DNA from: Sphingobium chungbukense
Lineage (GTDB): Bacteria > Pseudomonadota > Alphaproteobacteria > Sphingomonadales > Sphingomonadaceae
DNA length: 64,000 bases
Assembly (NCBI RefSeq): GCF_001005725.1
Contig: NZ_LBIC01000001.1
Location: forward strand, 456,001-520,000
Direction: 5' to 3'
Shown: one piece after another, positions 1-8,933 of the stretch
How the letters are laid out: the number at the start of each line of letters is the position of its first letter
How positions within the stretch are numbered: position 1 is the first letter of the stretch
Made by a program: the position numbers and the translations under genes
Notes under the pieces: model-generated
What the model was told of the DNA's origin: nothing
Seen by the model: the letters and a program-made list of their open reading frames with translations, nothing else
Databases searched by the model: none

Positions 1-226
1 TCAGCTTCTCGGTGAAGGCGGCGTCGCCCTTGTCCAACGCCTCGCGGCATTCGGCCTGATAGGCGTCGAGGTCACCGAAATCCTTGGCGGCGCGGGCTGC
101 AAGTTCGCCCTCTTCCAGCTCATAATCTTCCGTCAGAATGCGAATCGCGGCGGTCCATGCCTGGCCATTGCCGACATCCTCCGCGAAATCGGCAAGGGCA
201 TCTTGAATATCGTCTTCGTCGCTCAA
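1..226 (-). CDS. Hypothetical acidic protein, TTG start, cut by window edge
   Basis: The frame is open from a TTG codon at 226 to the window edge, giving 75 visible codons of an acidic protein that begins LSDEDDIQDALADF. An in-frame TGA lies three codons upstream, and there is no ATG or GTG in the visible part, so TTG is the only plausible start. A GAGGA motif sits about 9 bases upstream. The TTG overlaps the stop codon of the DUF559 gene, which suggests translational coupling. I recognise no family. Its acidic, coding-like composition supports a real gene, but the rest lies outside the window. Confidence 0.55.
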   Translation of the reverse strand, partial: MSDEDDIQDALADFAEDVGNGQAWTAAIRILTEDYELEEGELAARAAKDFGDLDAYQAECREALDKGDAAFTEKL

Positions 227-618
227 GTCACTTCATCCTCATTAAGCCCCTCCCCTTCAGGGGAGGGGTTGGGGTGGGGGCTGTGCCAGCGATCCGGCGC
301 GGCGTTCAAGACCGCCAGCAACCGTTCGCACACGCCTTCCAAATTCGTCATCACATCATGATTGGTAAAACGGACGACCTGATAGCCAAGGTCCACCAGC
401 CTCCGAGCACGCATAGCATCCGATCCATCGGCATGGGTATCGCCGTCAATCTCCACGACCAGCGCCTTTTGCGGGCAGAGGAAATCCGCAATGTTCGCGC
501 CAATAACGGCCTGCCGCCGGAACTTGTGACCGCCTAGCTTTGCACCCGACAGCACCCGCCACAGCCGTTTTTCCGGTTCGGTTGGTTCAAGGCGCATGGC
601 GCTGGCGCGCTGCCGCAT
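223..618 (-). CDS. DUF559 (Vsr-like endonuclease fold) protein
   Basis: The core runs from MRQRASAMRLEPTEPEKRLW through GGHKFRRQAVIG, ADFLCPQKALVVEIDGDTH and LGYQVVRFTNHDV. This is the usual DUF559 pattern of a small PD-(D/E)XK-like nuclease fold related to Vsr; the E-x-D pair in VVEIDGD is the likely metal site. I chose ATG at 618 because the 29 codons upstream are translated from a GC-rich repeat. The C-terminus (SPHPNPSPEGEGLNEDEVT) is also read from a repeat copy, so the ordered domain probably ends near NAAPDRW. It lies after sufB and is coupled to the TTG-start gene. Its cellular role is unknown. Confidence 0.8.
   Translation of the reverse strand: MRQRASAMRLEPTEPEKRLWRVLSGAKLGGHKFRRQAVIGANIADFLCPQKALVVEIDGDTHADGSDAMRARRLVDLGYQVVRFTNHDVMTNLEGVCERLLAVLNAAPDRWHSPHPNPSPEGEGLNEDEVT
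247..283. repeat. GC-rich palindromic repeat, copy 1
   Basis: The core CCCCTCCCCTTCAGGGGAGG is a self-complementary hairpin, followed by GGTTGGGGTGGGGGCTG. It overlaps the 3' end of the DUF559 coding region and supplies its last codons. An inverted, nearly identical copy lies at 640-679. This type of repeat is common in proteobacterial intergenic DNA. Confidence 0.85.
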
Positions 619-639
619 CGTCGCAAGCTGCCGCACGGA

Positions 640-679
640 CAGCCCCCACCCCCGGCCCCTCCCCTGAAGGGGAGGGGAG
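640..679. repeat. GC-rich palindromic repeat, copy 2 (inverted)
   Basis: This is the reverse complement of the 247-283 repeat with two or three differences, and it occupies the gap between sufB and the DUF559 gene. The two copies bracket DUF559 in opposite orientation. Confidence 0.85.
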
Positions 680-701
680 TTCAAGGGTTGGCCCCTGTCG
701 A

Positions 702-2182
<1,481 letters not shown>

Positions 2183-2186
<4 letters not shown>

Positions 2187-2593
2187 GCCATTTCTCGGGT
2201 AAGACTAGCGATGGTGACGCCCGCGAGCGCCTGCCGGATCGCGTTGTTCGCGACATTCATATGCGGGCGCACGCGGCATTCCTGCTCCAGCGAGCAGTCA
2301 TGCGCGCCCATTTCGGTGCAGGCCGTCATGGCGATGGGGCCTTCCACCGCCTCCACCACATCGGCCAGCGTAATCGTTGCGGGCGGACGGCTGAGGCGGA
2401 CGCCACCCCCGGTTCCCCGGCTCGATTCGAGCAGGCCGGCGGCGGACAGGCGGCTCACCAGCTTCTGTGCGGTGGGCAGGGGGATGCCGGTTTCCGCCGA
2501 CAGGGTGGTCGCATTCATCTTCGCCGCACCGCAATGGCGGGCGGCGGCGGACATCAGCACCACGGCATAATCTGCGAAACTCGAAAGCCTCAT
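2183..2593 (-). CDS. Rrf2-family SUF system regulator
   Basis: This 136-residue winged-helix repressor starts [20 protein letters not shown]. It has the Rrf2 HTH ([27 protein letters not shown]), the [11 protein letters not shown] wing, and a cysteine set in CTEMGAHDC and QECRV that fits an Fe-S ligand cluster as in IscR and SufR. The position directly before sufB with overlapping codons supports a role in controlling suf expression. The exact cluster type and operator are not proven here. The start at 2593 follows a perfect inverted repeat at 2621-2643. Confidence 0.93.
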
Positions 2594-2620
2594 GCGCTAC
2601 GTCTTTGCGAACCATTCTCA

Positions 2621-2643
2621 AATCGGATCGAATCAATCCGATT
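2621..2643 (-). promoter_or_regulatory. Inverted repeat upstream of Rrf2-sufB, candidate operator
   Basis: AATCGGAT and ATCCGATT form a perfect 8-bp inverted repeat with a 7-base spacer, 28 bases upstream of the Rrf2 start. The region between 2594 and 2713 is otherwise AT-richer than its surroundings, as expected of a promoter. Assignment to the Rrf2 protein is inference. Confidence 0.45.
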
Positions 2644-2713
2644 GCGCATGTGGTCCCGCACGGCTGCTGAATCAAGGCATTTTTATTCGGTGACGTGGCC
2701 GGGTTGCCGGCGC

Positions 2714-3652
2714 TCAACTGAAACGGTTGATGACCGCCACATCCCCGCCCAGTGAGCGGCGCAGCAAGGTAAGCTGGGCCACGGCGGTCGGTTCGGTCTG
2801 CAACTGGTGCGGAGTCAGCCCGATGAAATGCTTGATCTCCCGGATGAAATGCGACTGGTCGTAAAAACGCCCATCCTCGCACAGGGCCTGCCAGCTTTCA
2901 TGGTCGAGGGCGATCCGCGCGCTGCACCGGAGCGCCCGATATTTGCGCGCCAGCAGCTTGGGCGGGCAGCCATAATATTTGTTGGTCAGGCGCGCGAGTT
3001 GACGCGGCGAGAGGTCCGTGAGGTCGGCCAGGGTTTCGATTCGGGGAGACCCCTCCCCCATCAGCCAGCCGTCGACCGCCTCCAGCAACCGCCACGTCGA
3101 TTCGGGCAGCGCAACCAGCCGTTCCGCGAGAAAATCCCAGCACAGGGCGGCCATGGCCTCCGCATCTTCGGCCGCGCGCAGCCTTTCAAGCAGTTCGCGA
3201 TAGCCCGGCTGATGGCCCATATCCTGCACGCGATCGGTGAGGCCGCTGGCATCGCCCCCATGCAGAGCGATCCATCCCGCGGGCAGCAGGGAAATGCCGA
3301 CCACGCGGCCCGGACTGTTCAGTTCGAACCGGGTTGCGCCCAGCGTCGGCCCCAGCAGGCATATCTCGGGAGTGGGCGCCGTCGTTCCGTCATGGAAATG
3401 ATAATGGCCGCTGCCGTCCAGCATGAAGCGAAGTTGCGGAACATCCGCCCGTGTCACATCCGAATAATGATCGGCCGTTTCGCTAAACACATAGAAGGAG
3501 CCAAAATAGGCGTTCAATTGTTCAGGCAGCGCAAAATATCGCAACCGGACCGGTCCCTGCGCCGCATCGACGGTATAAGACAACGGCAGTTGATCGTCTC
3601 TTGCCCTGATATTCGGCGTCCCCCCGGACGCTGCGCCATCATGCGACCGCAT
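2714..3652 (-). CDS. AraC-family transcriptional regulator
   Basis: This is a 312-residue protein. The N-terminal ~180 residues form a ligand-sensing-like domain (RLRYFALPEQLNAYFGSFYVF, then LLGPTLGATRFEL). The C-terminal ~110 residues hold the double HTH: TLADLTDLSPRQLARLTNKY, then YDQSHFIREIKHFIGLTPHQ, the classic AraC second-helix signature. The likely role is a DNA-binding activator with an unknown effector. It stands alone: rrf2 lies downstream in the same orientation across a 120-bp gap, and a hairpin-terminated stretch lies upstream at about 3749-3905. Confidence 0.88.
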   Translation of the reverse strand: MRSHDGAASGGTPNIRARDDQLPLSYTVDAAQGPVRLRYFALPEQLNAYFGSFYVFSETADHYSDVTRADVPQLRFMLDGSGHYHFHDGTTAPTPEICLLGPTLGATRFELNSPGRVVGISLLPAGWIALHGGDASGLTDRVQDMGHQPGYRELLERLRAAEDAEAMAALCWDFLAERLVALPESTWRLLEAVDGWLMGEGSPRIETLADLTDLSPRQLARLTNKYYGCPPKLLARKYRALRCSARIALDHESWQALCEDGRFYDQSHFIREIKHFIGLTPHQLQTEPTAVAQLTLLRRSLGGDVAVINRFS

Positions 3653-3748
3653 ATTTCACCCCGAGCCGCACTATGCGCCATTATAGCCACGGCGCAAGCG
3701 CTATACTTAACGGAATATCGCTTTCCGGGCGGTTCGGGAGGACGAACC

Positions 3749-3783
3749 AAAAAAATGACCCGGCGATTTTCACCACCGGGTCA
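3749..3783 (-). terminator. Intrinsic terminator, minus strand
   Basis: TGACCCGG and CCGGGTCA form a perfect 8-bp stem around a 12-base loop. On the minus strand the stem is followed by seven T residues. No annotated gene ends just before it, which is why a short transcript is proposed. Confidence 0.75.
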
Positions 3784-3804
3784 GTAAAAGGTCTCGTCGG
3801 CCAT
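3781..3804 (-). other. Possible 7-codon leader peptide (MADETFY)
   Basis: On the minus strand an ATG at 3804 opens a seven-codon frame whose TGA is the first triplet of the terminator stem. A GAAGG motif lies about 11 bases upstream, a loose match to a ribosome-binding site. Such overlap of a stop codon with a terminator stem occurs in attenuators, but it can arise by chance. Confidence 0.2.
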
Positions 3805-3938
3805 GGGCCTAGAGCCTTCGGGTCGCAGGACTCTCTTACGTCCGAATCGGGGAAATTTTATTGGATGGATCGGACATTAGCCGGACCAAAACGGGACGAA
3901 TCCCAATGAATCTTGTTAAGAAATGTCGATCCTTATCT

Positions 3939-3960
3939 ACTGTTGCCGCGGCGCAACAGT
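3939..3960. promoter_or_regulatory. Inverted repeat upstream of pyrD
   Basis: ACTGTTGC and GCAACAGT form a perfect 8-bp inverted repeat around six bases, 38 bases before the pyrD start. No T-run follows it, so it looks more like an operator or a 5'-UTR hairpin than a terminator. Confidence 0.35.
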
Positions 3961-3998
3961 GACTCGACGCCGGCCGCCGGCACTGGCATAGCGCCGCC

Positions 3999-5036
3999 AT
4001 GCCATACCGCCTTATCCGACCACTTTTCTTCGCGCTGGAAGCCGAACGGGCCCATCATCTGTCGATCAGGCTGCTCCGGCTGATGCCGACTCCCGCGCCG
4101 CTCGCACCCGATTCGGCGCTGGCGCAGACGGTGGCGGGAATCGCCTTTCCCAATCCGGTGGGGCTGGCGGCGGGCTATGACAAGGAAGGGCTGGTCGCGC
4201 ACAAGATGCACGGGCTGGGCTTCGGCTTTTCCGAGTTGGGGACGCTGACCCCCTTGCCGCAGCCGGGAAATGCCCTGCCCCGTCTGTTCCGGCTGGTGGA
4301 AGATCGCGCGGTCATCAACCGCATGGGCTTCAACAATGGCGGCCAGGCCGCCGCGGCGGAACGGATCGCCAAGCGGAAGCGCCCCGGCGGCCCGATCATC
4401 GGCATCAATATCGGCGCGAACAAGGACGCGGCGGACCGAATCGCGGATTACGCCACGGGCGTCACCTGCATGGCACCGCTGGCCGATTATCTGACGGTCA
4501 ACATCTCCTCCCCCAATACGCCGGGCCTGCGCGCCTTGCAGGACCGGGCTGCGCTCGACCAGTTGCTGGGCGCGGTGATGGCGGCGCGGGGGAGCGGCAA
4601 GACGCCGATTTTCCTGAAGGTGGCGCCGGACCTGGAACCGGCCGATGTCGAGGATATCGCGGCGGCCTGCATCGACCATCGGATCGACGCGCTGATCGTC
4701 TCCAACACCACCATTTCCCGGCCCTCGCTGCATTCGCCCCACGCCGGCGAGGCGGGCGGCCTGTCGGGCGCGCCGCTGCACGACATGGCACTGCAACGGC
4801 TGCGCGACTTCCGCCGGGCGCTGGGCACGCGCCTGCCGTTGATCGGGGTGGGCGGGATCGCCAATGCGGAACAGGCCTATGCCCGCATCCGCGCGGGAGC
4901 GAGCCTGATCCAGCTCTACAGCGCGCTGGTCTATGAGGGGCCTTATCTTGCCAAGCGAATCAATGCGGGGCTGAAGATGCTGATGGCGCGCGACGGGGTG
5001 AAGAATATCGGCGAGATAGTGGGTATCGACGCCTGA
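3999..5036 (+). CDS. pyrD: Dihydroorotate dehydrogenase (quinone), class 2
   Basis: This 345-residue enzyme oxidises dihydroorotate to orotate in pyrimidine synthesis and passes electrons to quinone at the membrane. It shows the N-terminal helical extension of class 2 enzymes (PYRLIRPLFFALEAERAHHL), the FMN-site PVGLAAGYDKEG, GINIGANKD, the catalytic serine region VNISSPNTPGLRALQ, and C-terminal IGVGGI and GASLIQLYSALVYEGP. Length matches the family. It is followed 40 bp later by the gamma-glutamyltransferase gene on the same strand. Confidence 0.97.
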   Translation: MPYRLIRPLFFALEAERAHHLSIRLLRLMPTPAPLAPDSALAQTVAGIAFPNPVGLAAGYDKEGLVAHKMHGLGFGFSELGTLTPLPQPGNALPRLFRLVEDRAVINRMGFNNGGQAAAAERIAKRKRPGGPIIGINIGANKDAADRIADYATGVTCMAPLADYLTVNISSPNTPGLRALQDRAALDQLLGAVMAARGSGKTPIFLKVAPDLEPADVEDIAAACIDHRIDALIVSNTTISRPSLHSPHAGEAGGLSGAPLHDMALQRLRDFRRALGTRLPLIGVGGIANAEQAYARIRAGASLIQLYSALVYEGPYLAKRINAGLKMLMARDGVKNIGEIVGIDA

Positions 5037-5075
5037 TCCGTCCTATGGGTTGCAGGACGCAACGCAGCGATTAGG

Positions 5076-6784
5076 GTGCCGGACATGATTTCTCGCCTTT
5101 CCGGCCTGCTGGCTGCCTTCGCCCTTTGCCCTCTCCTCCCCACCCCGCTCGCCGCGCGGGAACCGGTGTCGGTCAACGCCACGGTTTCGGCCGCCGATCC
5201 CCGCGCCGCCGAAGCGGGGCAGGAAATCTTGCGCAAGGGCGGCAGCGCCACCGACGCCGCCATCGCCATGATGCTGACGCTCAACGTCGTCGAGCCGCAT
5301 AATAGCGGCATAGGCGGCGGTGGCTTCCTGATGCACCATGACGGGCAGACCGGCGTGCTGGAGTCGATCGATGGACGCGAAACCGCTCCCGCAGCGGCAC
5401 GGCCGGATCGCTTCATGGGGGCGGACGGCCAGCCCCTCCCCTTCCTCAAGGCTTGGCCGGGCGGCTATTCGGTCGGCGTGCCCGGCAATCTGCGGCTGGC
5501 CTGGGAGGCCCATCGCAAATGGGGCAAGCTGCCCTGGGCCGAGTTGTTCCAGCCCGCCATCCGCTTTGCCGAACAGGGGTTCGAGGTGCGCCAGCGGCTC
5601 GACACGGCGATGAAGGCGCTGGAGCCGATCTGGGCCGATTTTCCCGAAATCCGGCAATATTTCTGGATCGACGGCAAGCCCGCGCCGATGGGAACGATCC
5701 TCAAGAATCCGCCGCTGGCCGCATTGTTCAAGCGAATCGCGGCGGAGGGGCCGGACGCCTTCTATCGGGGCGAAAACGCCAGGATCATCGCCGAAACCGT
5801 CACCCAAGCCCCGAAGAACCCGGTGCCGATGACGGAGGCCGATCTTGCCGGCTACCAGGCCAAGGCGCGCAAGCCGGTCTGCGGCCCTTATCGCATCTAT
5901 ACGGTCTGCGGCATGGGACCGGCTTCGGCAGGCGGGATCACCGTTTTGCAAGTGCTGGGCATGGTCGAACGCTTCCCGCTGGCGCAATGGGGCAAGGATG
6001 ATCCCCGGTCCTGGCACGTCATCGGGGAGGCGATGCGCCTCGCCTATGCGGATCGCGAAACCTATCTGGGCGACCCCGAGTTCGTCGCCGTGCCGATCGC
6101 CGGGATGATCGATCCCGCTTATCTGAAGCGGCGGTCGGCACTGATCAGCATGGGCAAGGCACTCAACGACTACCGGCCCGGCACACCCCCGGCGCGGCAA
6201 AGCGGACCGCCGCCCTGCCCCAGCCGGAATCGGGCACCAGCCATTTCGTCGCGGTGGACCGCCATGGCGACATCGCCGCCTGGACATCCACCATCGAAAG
6301 CTTCTTCGGCAGCCAGCTTATCGCCAACGGCGTGATCCTGAACAATGAACTGACCGATTTCAGCTTCACCCCCGAAAAGGACGGCGCGCCGGTCGCCAAC
6401 CGGGTCGAGCCCGGCAAGCGGCCGCTGTCGTCCATGTCGCCCACCATCGTCTATGACGCGGCGGGGACTCCGATCTTCACCGTCGGCGCGGCGGGGGGGA
6501 AGACCATCATCATGCAGGTCGCCAAGGCACTGATCGCGCATTTCGACTGGGGTCTGTCGGCGCAGGATTCGATCGCGCTGGGGTTCGAATTCTTCGACAA
6601 GGACGGGCTGGTGCTGGAACAGGGCACGTCATTGGAGGCGATGAAGGCGCCGCTGGAAAAACTCGGCCATAAGGTGTCGATCAGCCGTTTCGGGCTGAAG
6701 GCCAATGCGGCCGAACGGCAGGCGGACGGCCATTGGGTCGGCGGCGCCGATCCGCGCAGCCCGGGCGTGTCCTTGCAGGAATGA
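5076..6784 (+). pseudogene. ggt: Gamma-glutamyltransferase, broken by a one-base deletion
   Basis: A secreted GGT: signal peptide MISRLSGLLAAFALCPLLPT, then AAEAGQEILRKGGSATDAAIA and HNSGIGGGGFLMHHD typical of the large subunit. The first frame loses homology near 6185 and ends at 6335; the correct sequence resumes in another frame (GAAKRTAALPQPESGTSHF). The catalytic nucleophile Thr of the TSHFVAVD motif (codon 6236-6238) and the whole small subunit lie in the second frame, so the gene as written cannot make active enzyme. One extra C in the C5 run at 6186-6190 restores a ~569-residue GGT, the normal length. The protein would autocleave and hydrolyse glutathione in the periplasm. Confidence 0.9.
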
Positions 6785-6792
6785 AGGATATG

Positions 6793-6824
6793 ACCGTCAT
6801 GCCAGCTTACGCCGGGATGACGGT
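6793..6824. repeat. Palindromic repeat between convergent genes
   Basis: ACCGTCAT and ATGACGGT are perfect 8-bp arms around GCCAGCTTACGCCGGG. It lies between ggt (plus) and a lipoprotein gene (minus) and could act as a terminator for both. It belongs to the same GTCATCCCAGC-type group as the repeat between tolQ and tolR. Confidence 0.7.
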
Positions 6825-7319
6825 TCAGCTCTTCAGATCCAGTCCCGCGACGTTGAACTGGAACGGAAAGCTCTTGTCCTTCGGTCCCACCACCAGATTC
6901 ACCTTGATGGTCTTATTGTCCTTGATCGCATCATAGGCCTTGGCCGCGGGCAGCAGTTCGATGCCGTCCTTATTGTCGGTCATCCGCCCTTTCCATTCAT
7001 GGGTCTTGCCGTCCTGCGTCGTTGCGGTGACGCGGCAGTCGGACAGGTCGCAGGTGAAGGGGGCACCCACCAGCTTCACCGTGACGTCGGCCTGGCCCTT
7101 TTCCATAGGCTGGACCAGCAGCACGGCGAAAGTGTCGCCCGCCGTCATGGTCTGGACCGTGTTGGCGCTGCCGATATAGGCGACCTTCGCCTTTGCGCCC
7201 GTTCCGCCTTCATATTTCCAGACCTGCCCGATCTGGTCGCGCTGGGTCGGCGCCTTGTCCTCCGGCGAGGAGCAGGCAACGATCAGCCCTACGGCAGCCA
7301 GTGCCCAAAGGGTTCGCAT
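6825..7319 (-). CDS. Hypothetical lipoprotein
   Basis: This 164-residue protein has a lipoprotein signal (MRTLWALAAVGLIVAC, Cys16 in an IVAC lipobox), so it is probably anchored in the outer or inner membrane facing the periplasm. The rest is soluble, with a Cys pair in FTCDLSDCRV that may form a disulfide. No family is recognised. It faces ggt tail to tail, with 67 bp separating it from sufE downstream of an independent inverted repeat (CCCGT...ACGGG near 7334). Confidence 0.8.
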   Translation of the reverse strand: MRTLWALAAVGLIVACSSPEDKAPTQRDQIGQVWKYEGGTGAKAKVAYIGSANTVQTMTAGDTFAVLLVQPMEKGQADVTVKLVGAPFTCDLSDCRVTATTQDGKTHEWKGRMTDNKDGIELLPAAKAYDAIKDNKTIKVNLVVGPKDKSFPFQFNVAGLDLKS

Positions 7320-7386
7320 CTCTTCTCTCCTGTCCCGTCATCATTACGGGAAGAGAACGCGCCAGCGCGGGCCTGTTTCCCTTGGC

Positions 7387-7815
7387 TCAGCGGTAACGTG
7401 CGGCGGTTTCCCGGATCAGCGCGATCATGTTGGGAATGCCCTGCGTCCGGTTGGAGCTGAGCTGGTTGCGCAGATCGAAGGGCGCAAGCGCGGCTTCAAT
7501 GTCGGTCGCGGCGATCGCGGCGGGCGCCCGGTCTTGCACCGTCAGCAGAACCAGCGCGATGATTCCCTTGGTGATCGCCGCATTGCTGTCCGCCAGGAAA
7601 TGGAGCTTCGGCCCAGCGTGAGACTGAGCTTCCAGCACCATGGGATAGACCCACACCGCCGCGGAACAGCCCCGCACCAGCGTCGCATCGGTCTTGAGCG
7701 CGTCGGGCATCGGTTCCAGCGCCCGGCCCAGATCGATCAGCAACCGATAGCGGTCGTCGGCATCGAGAAATTCATATTCCTCGTAAAGATCGGCAAGGGC
7801 GGCATGATCGGTCAT
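7387..7815 (-). CDS. sufE: SufE family sulfur-transfer protein
   Basis: This is about 142 residues from MTDHAALADLYEEYEFLDADDRYR. The signature LVRGCSAAVWV carries the conserved persulfide-accepting Cys of SufE, and the C-terminal SSNRTQGIPNMI matches the family. SufE takes sulfur from the cysteine desulfurase SufS and hands it to SufB. I prefer the second Met (7815) over 7824, as it gives the usual family start. It is separated from the suf genes at the left of the window by about 5 kb, so it is not in their operon. Confidence 0.93.
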   Translation of the reverse strand: MTDHAALADLYEEYEFLDADDRYRLLIDLGRALEPMPDALKTDATLVRGCSAAVWVYPMVLEAQSHAGPKLHFLADSNAAITKGIIALVLLTVQDRAPAAIAATDIEAALAPFDLRNQLSSNRTQGIPNMIALIRETAARYR

Positions 7816-7872
7816 AGCCGCCATATAGGAGGAAAAGCGGCAGACGAAAGCCGCTTTTCCTCCTGAAAAGCA

Positions 7873-8106
7873 TTACAGATCGACGCCCGCGGCGATCGCC
7901 TCCAGCTTGCGGATGCGTTCCTTGAGGTCCGCGACCTCGATCCGCGTCGCGGCCGATGGCGGCGCGGCTTCGTCCGTCCGCCGCGCCAGTTCCGCGCGCT
8001 TCAGGTCCAGCCAGCCGTTCCAGCCACGCAGGGCGGTCATGGCGACGATGACGAGTCCCGACAAACCCACCACCGCCAATGTCAGAGTGATAAGGGGGTC
8101 CTGCAT
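7873..8106 (-). CDS. Small membrane protein, PspB-like layout
   Basis: This 77-residue protein has one N-terminal membrane segment (LITLTLAVVGLSGLVIVAMTAL) and a charged C-terminal helix ending ADLKERIRKLEAIAAGVDL. That layout and the terminal pattern LxxRxxxLExIA resemble PspB (RRLEERLQTVERIVA) encoded 0.8 kb upstream. It sits last in a minus-strand run that includes pspABC, so it may be part of the envelope-stress operon. Homology to PspB is inferred from layout only. Confidence 0.75.
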   Translation of the reverse strand: MQDPLITLTLAVVGLSGLVIVAMTALRGWNGWLDLKRAELARRTDEAAPPSAATRIEVADLKERIRKLEAIAAGVDL

Positions 8107-8142
8107 ATTGTCCTCCCTAAGGCATGTTTCCTTCAGGCCGCG

Positions 8143-8394
8143 TCAGTCGCGGTCCCTGAGCTTGTCGAATTCCCGTTCCAGCGCGGTGGAACTGTCGGTC
8201 GCCAGCCGTTCCAGCACGGCGACGCGATCCTTGAGCGCCTTCACCTCCGCCCGCAGCCGTTCCGCTTCCGGATCGGGACCGCGCTGGATGAAGTCCTCGC
8301 CCTTGTGCCGGCGTACGACGCCATATTTGGCACGCACGACGCTGGCGATGGCGGTGATCGCGACGATGGCGACGACCATTTCGAACGGATTCAT
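8143..8394 (-). CDS. Small membrane protein with coiled coil, PspB-like
   Basis: This 83-residue protein starts MNPFEMVVAIVAITAIASVV (ATG at 8394, preceded by GGGAG). A longer frame from 8424 adds ten charged residues before a membrane segment and is less likely. After the single membrane helix come RRHKGEDF and a coiled coil (AERLRAEVKALKDRVAVLER). Like PspB it has one N-terminal membrane helix and a cytosolic leucine-rich helix. It lies 36 bp from the next small membrane gene and 157 bp after pspC. Confidence 0.75.
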   Translation of the reverse strand: MNPFEMVVAIVAITAIASVVRAKYGVVRRHKGEDFIQRGPDPEAERLRAEVKALKDRVAVLERLATDSSTALEREFDKLRDRD

Positions 8395-8425
8395 CTGTCT
8401 GTCTCCCTTGCTCCGTCTCGGCACG

Positions 8426-8445
8426 CCCAGGGTGGCAACCCTGGG
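8426..8445. repeat. Inverted repeat after pspC
   Basis: CCCAGGGT and ACCCTGGG form a perfect 8-bp stem with loop GGCA in the 157-bp gap between pspC and the small membrane gene. There is no T-run, so it may pause or stabilise transcript rather than terminate it. Nothing else in the gap is recognised. Confidence 0.55.
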
Positions 8446-8551
8446 GCGACAACCGATCCGGCGCCTTTCAGCTTTTCGTTTTCATGAAAGCGCGCAGCCT
8501 GGTTTCGACCGGCGCCGCTATCGGTTCGATGAACGGCGTTCCCCTTGCCGC

Positions 8552-8932
8552 TCAGCGCAGGCTGTCGATCTCGTCGGCCAGGCGGGTGTTGCGGCTGGTA
8601 TAATAGGTTTCGATGTCGGCCAGGCGGCGGTCGATGTCACGGAACTTCGACCGGACATCGCGGGTGGAGCGCGCCGGATTGGTGCGCACGCCCTGCCAGA
8701 ATTTCTCGTCATCGCGGTCGGCATAGAGGCCCACCGGCTTGTTCTCGGCAAAATAGGCAACCACGAAATAGGCGATCAGCGTCCAGGGGAAGGCCCCCAT
8801 CAGCGTCACCAGCACGGCACCGACCCGGACCCACAGCACGTCGATCCCCGTATAGTCGGCAATACCGGCGCATACGCCCATCCATTTGCCGTTCTGCTTG
8901 TCGAGATAGAATTTGGTGCGACGGGCAGCCAT
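8552..8932 (-). CDS. pspC: Phage shock protein C
   Basis: This is 126 residues from ATG at 8932 (MAARRTKFYLDKQNGKWMGV). The PspC domain pattern is clear: GVCAGIADYTGIDVLWVRVG, then a membrane helix (LVTLMGAFPWTLIAYFVVAYF) and ENKPVGLY. The C-terminal 50 residues are charged and helical. PspC is an inner-membrane sensor which with PspB draws PspA from PspF upon membrane stress. The ATG directly follows the pspB stop, so the two are translationally linked. Upstream in-frame codons are shadow sequence over pspB. Confidence 0.93.
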   Translation of the reverse strand: MAARRTKFYLDKQNGKWMGVCAGIADYTGIDVLWVRVGAVLVTLMGAFPWTLIAYFVVAYFAENKPVGLYADRDDEKFWQGVRTNPARSTRDVRSKFRDIDRRLADIETYYTSRNTRLADEIDSLR

Positions 8933-8933
8933 C

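Larger units (their letters stand above)
3749..3905 (-). ncRNA. Candidate small RNA or leader RNA in the AraC-pyrD gap
   Basis: The 346-bp gap at 3653-3998 has no convincing long gene, but the minus strand shows RNA-like structure. A hairpin has arms GTCCGA/TCGGAC (about 3843-3876), AGAG...CTCT and GGCC/GGCC pairings follow, and the stretch ends in a strong intrinsic terminator at 3749-3783. The 5' end is a guess. I could not match it to 6S RNA, SRP RNA or any riboswitch consensus I know. It could be a free small RNA, or an attenuated leader for the AraC gene, whose start is 97 bases further on. Confidence 0.4.

Noticed and set aside
3653..3998. Known riboswitch, 6S or SRP RNA
   Set aside because: I looked for the conserved core words of these families and did not find them.
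6180..6200. Programmed ribosomal frameshift in ggt
   Set aside because: There is no slippery heptamer or downstream structure I can support, and the same C-run loss occurs in two other genes.
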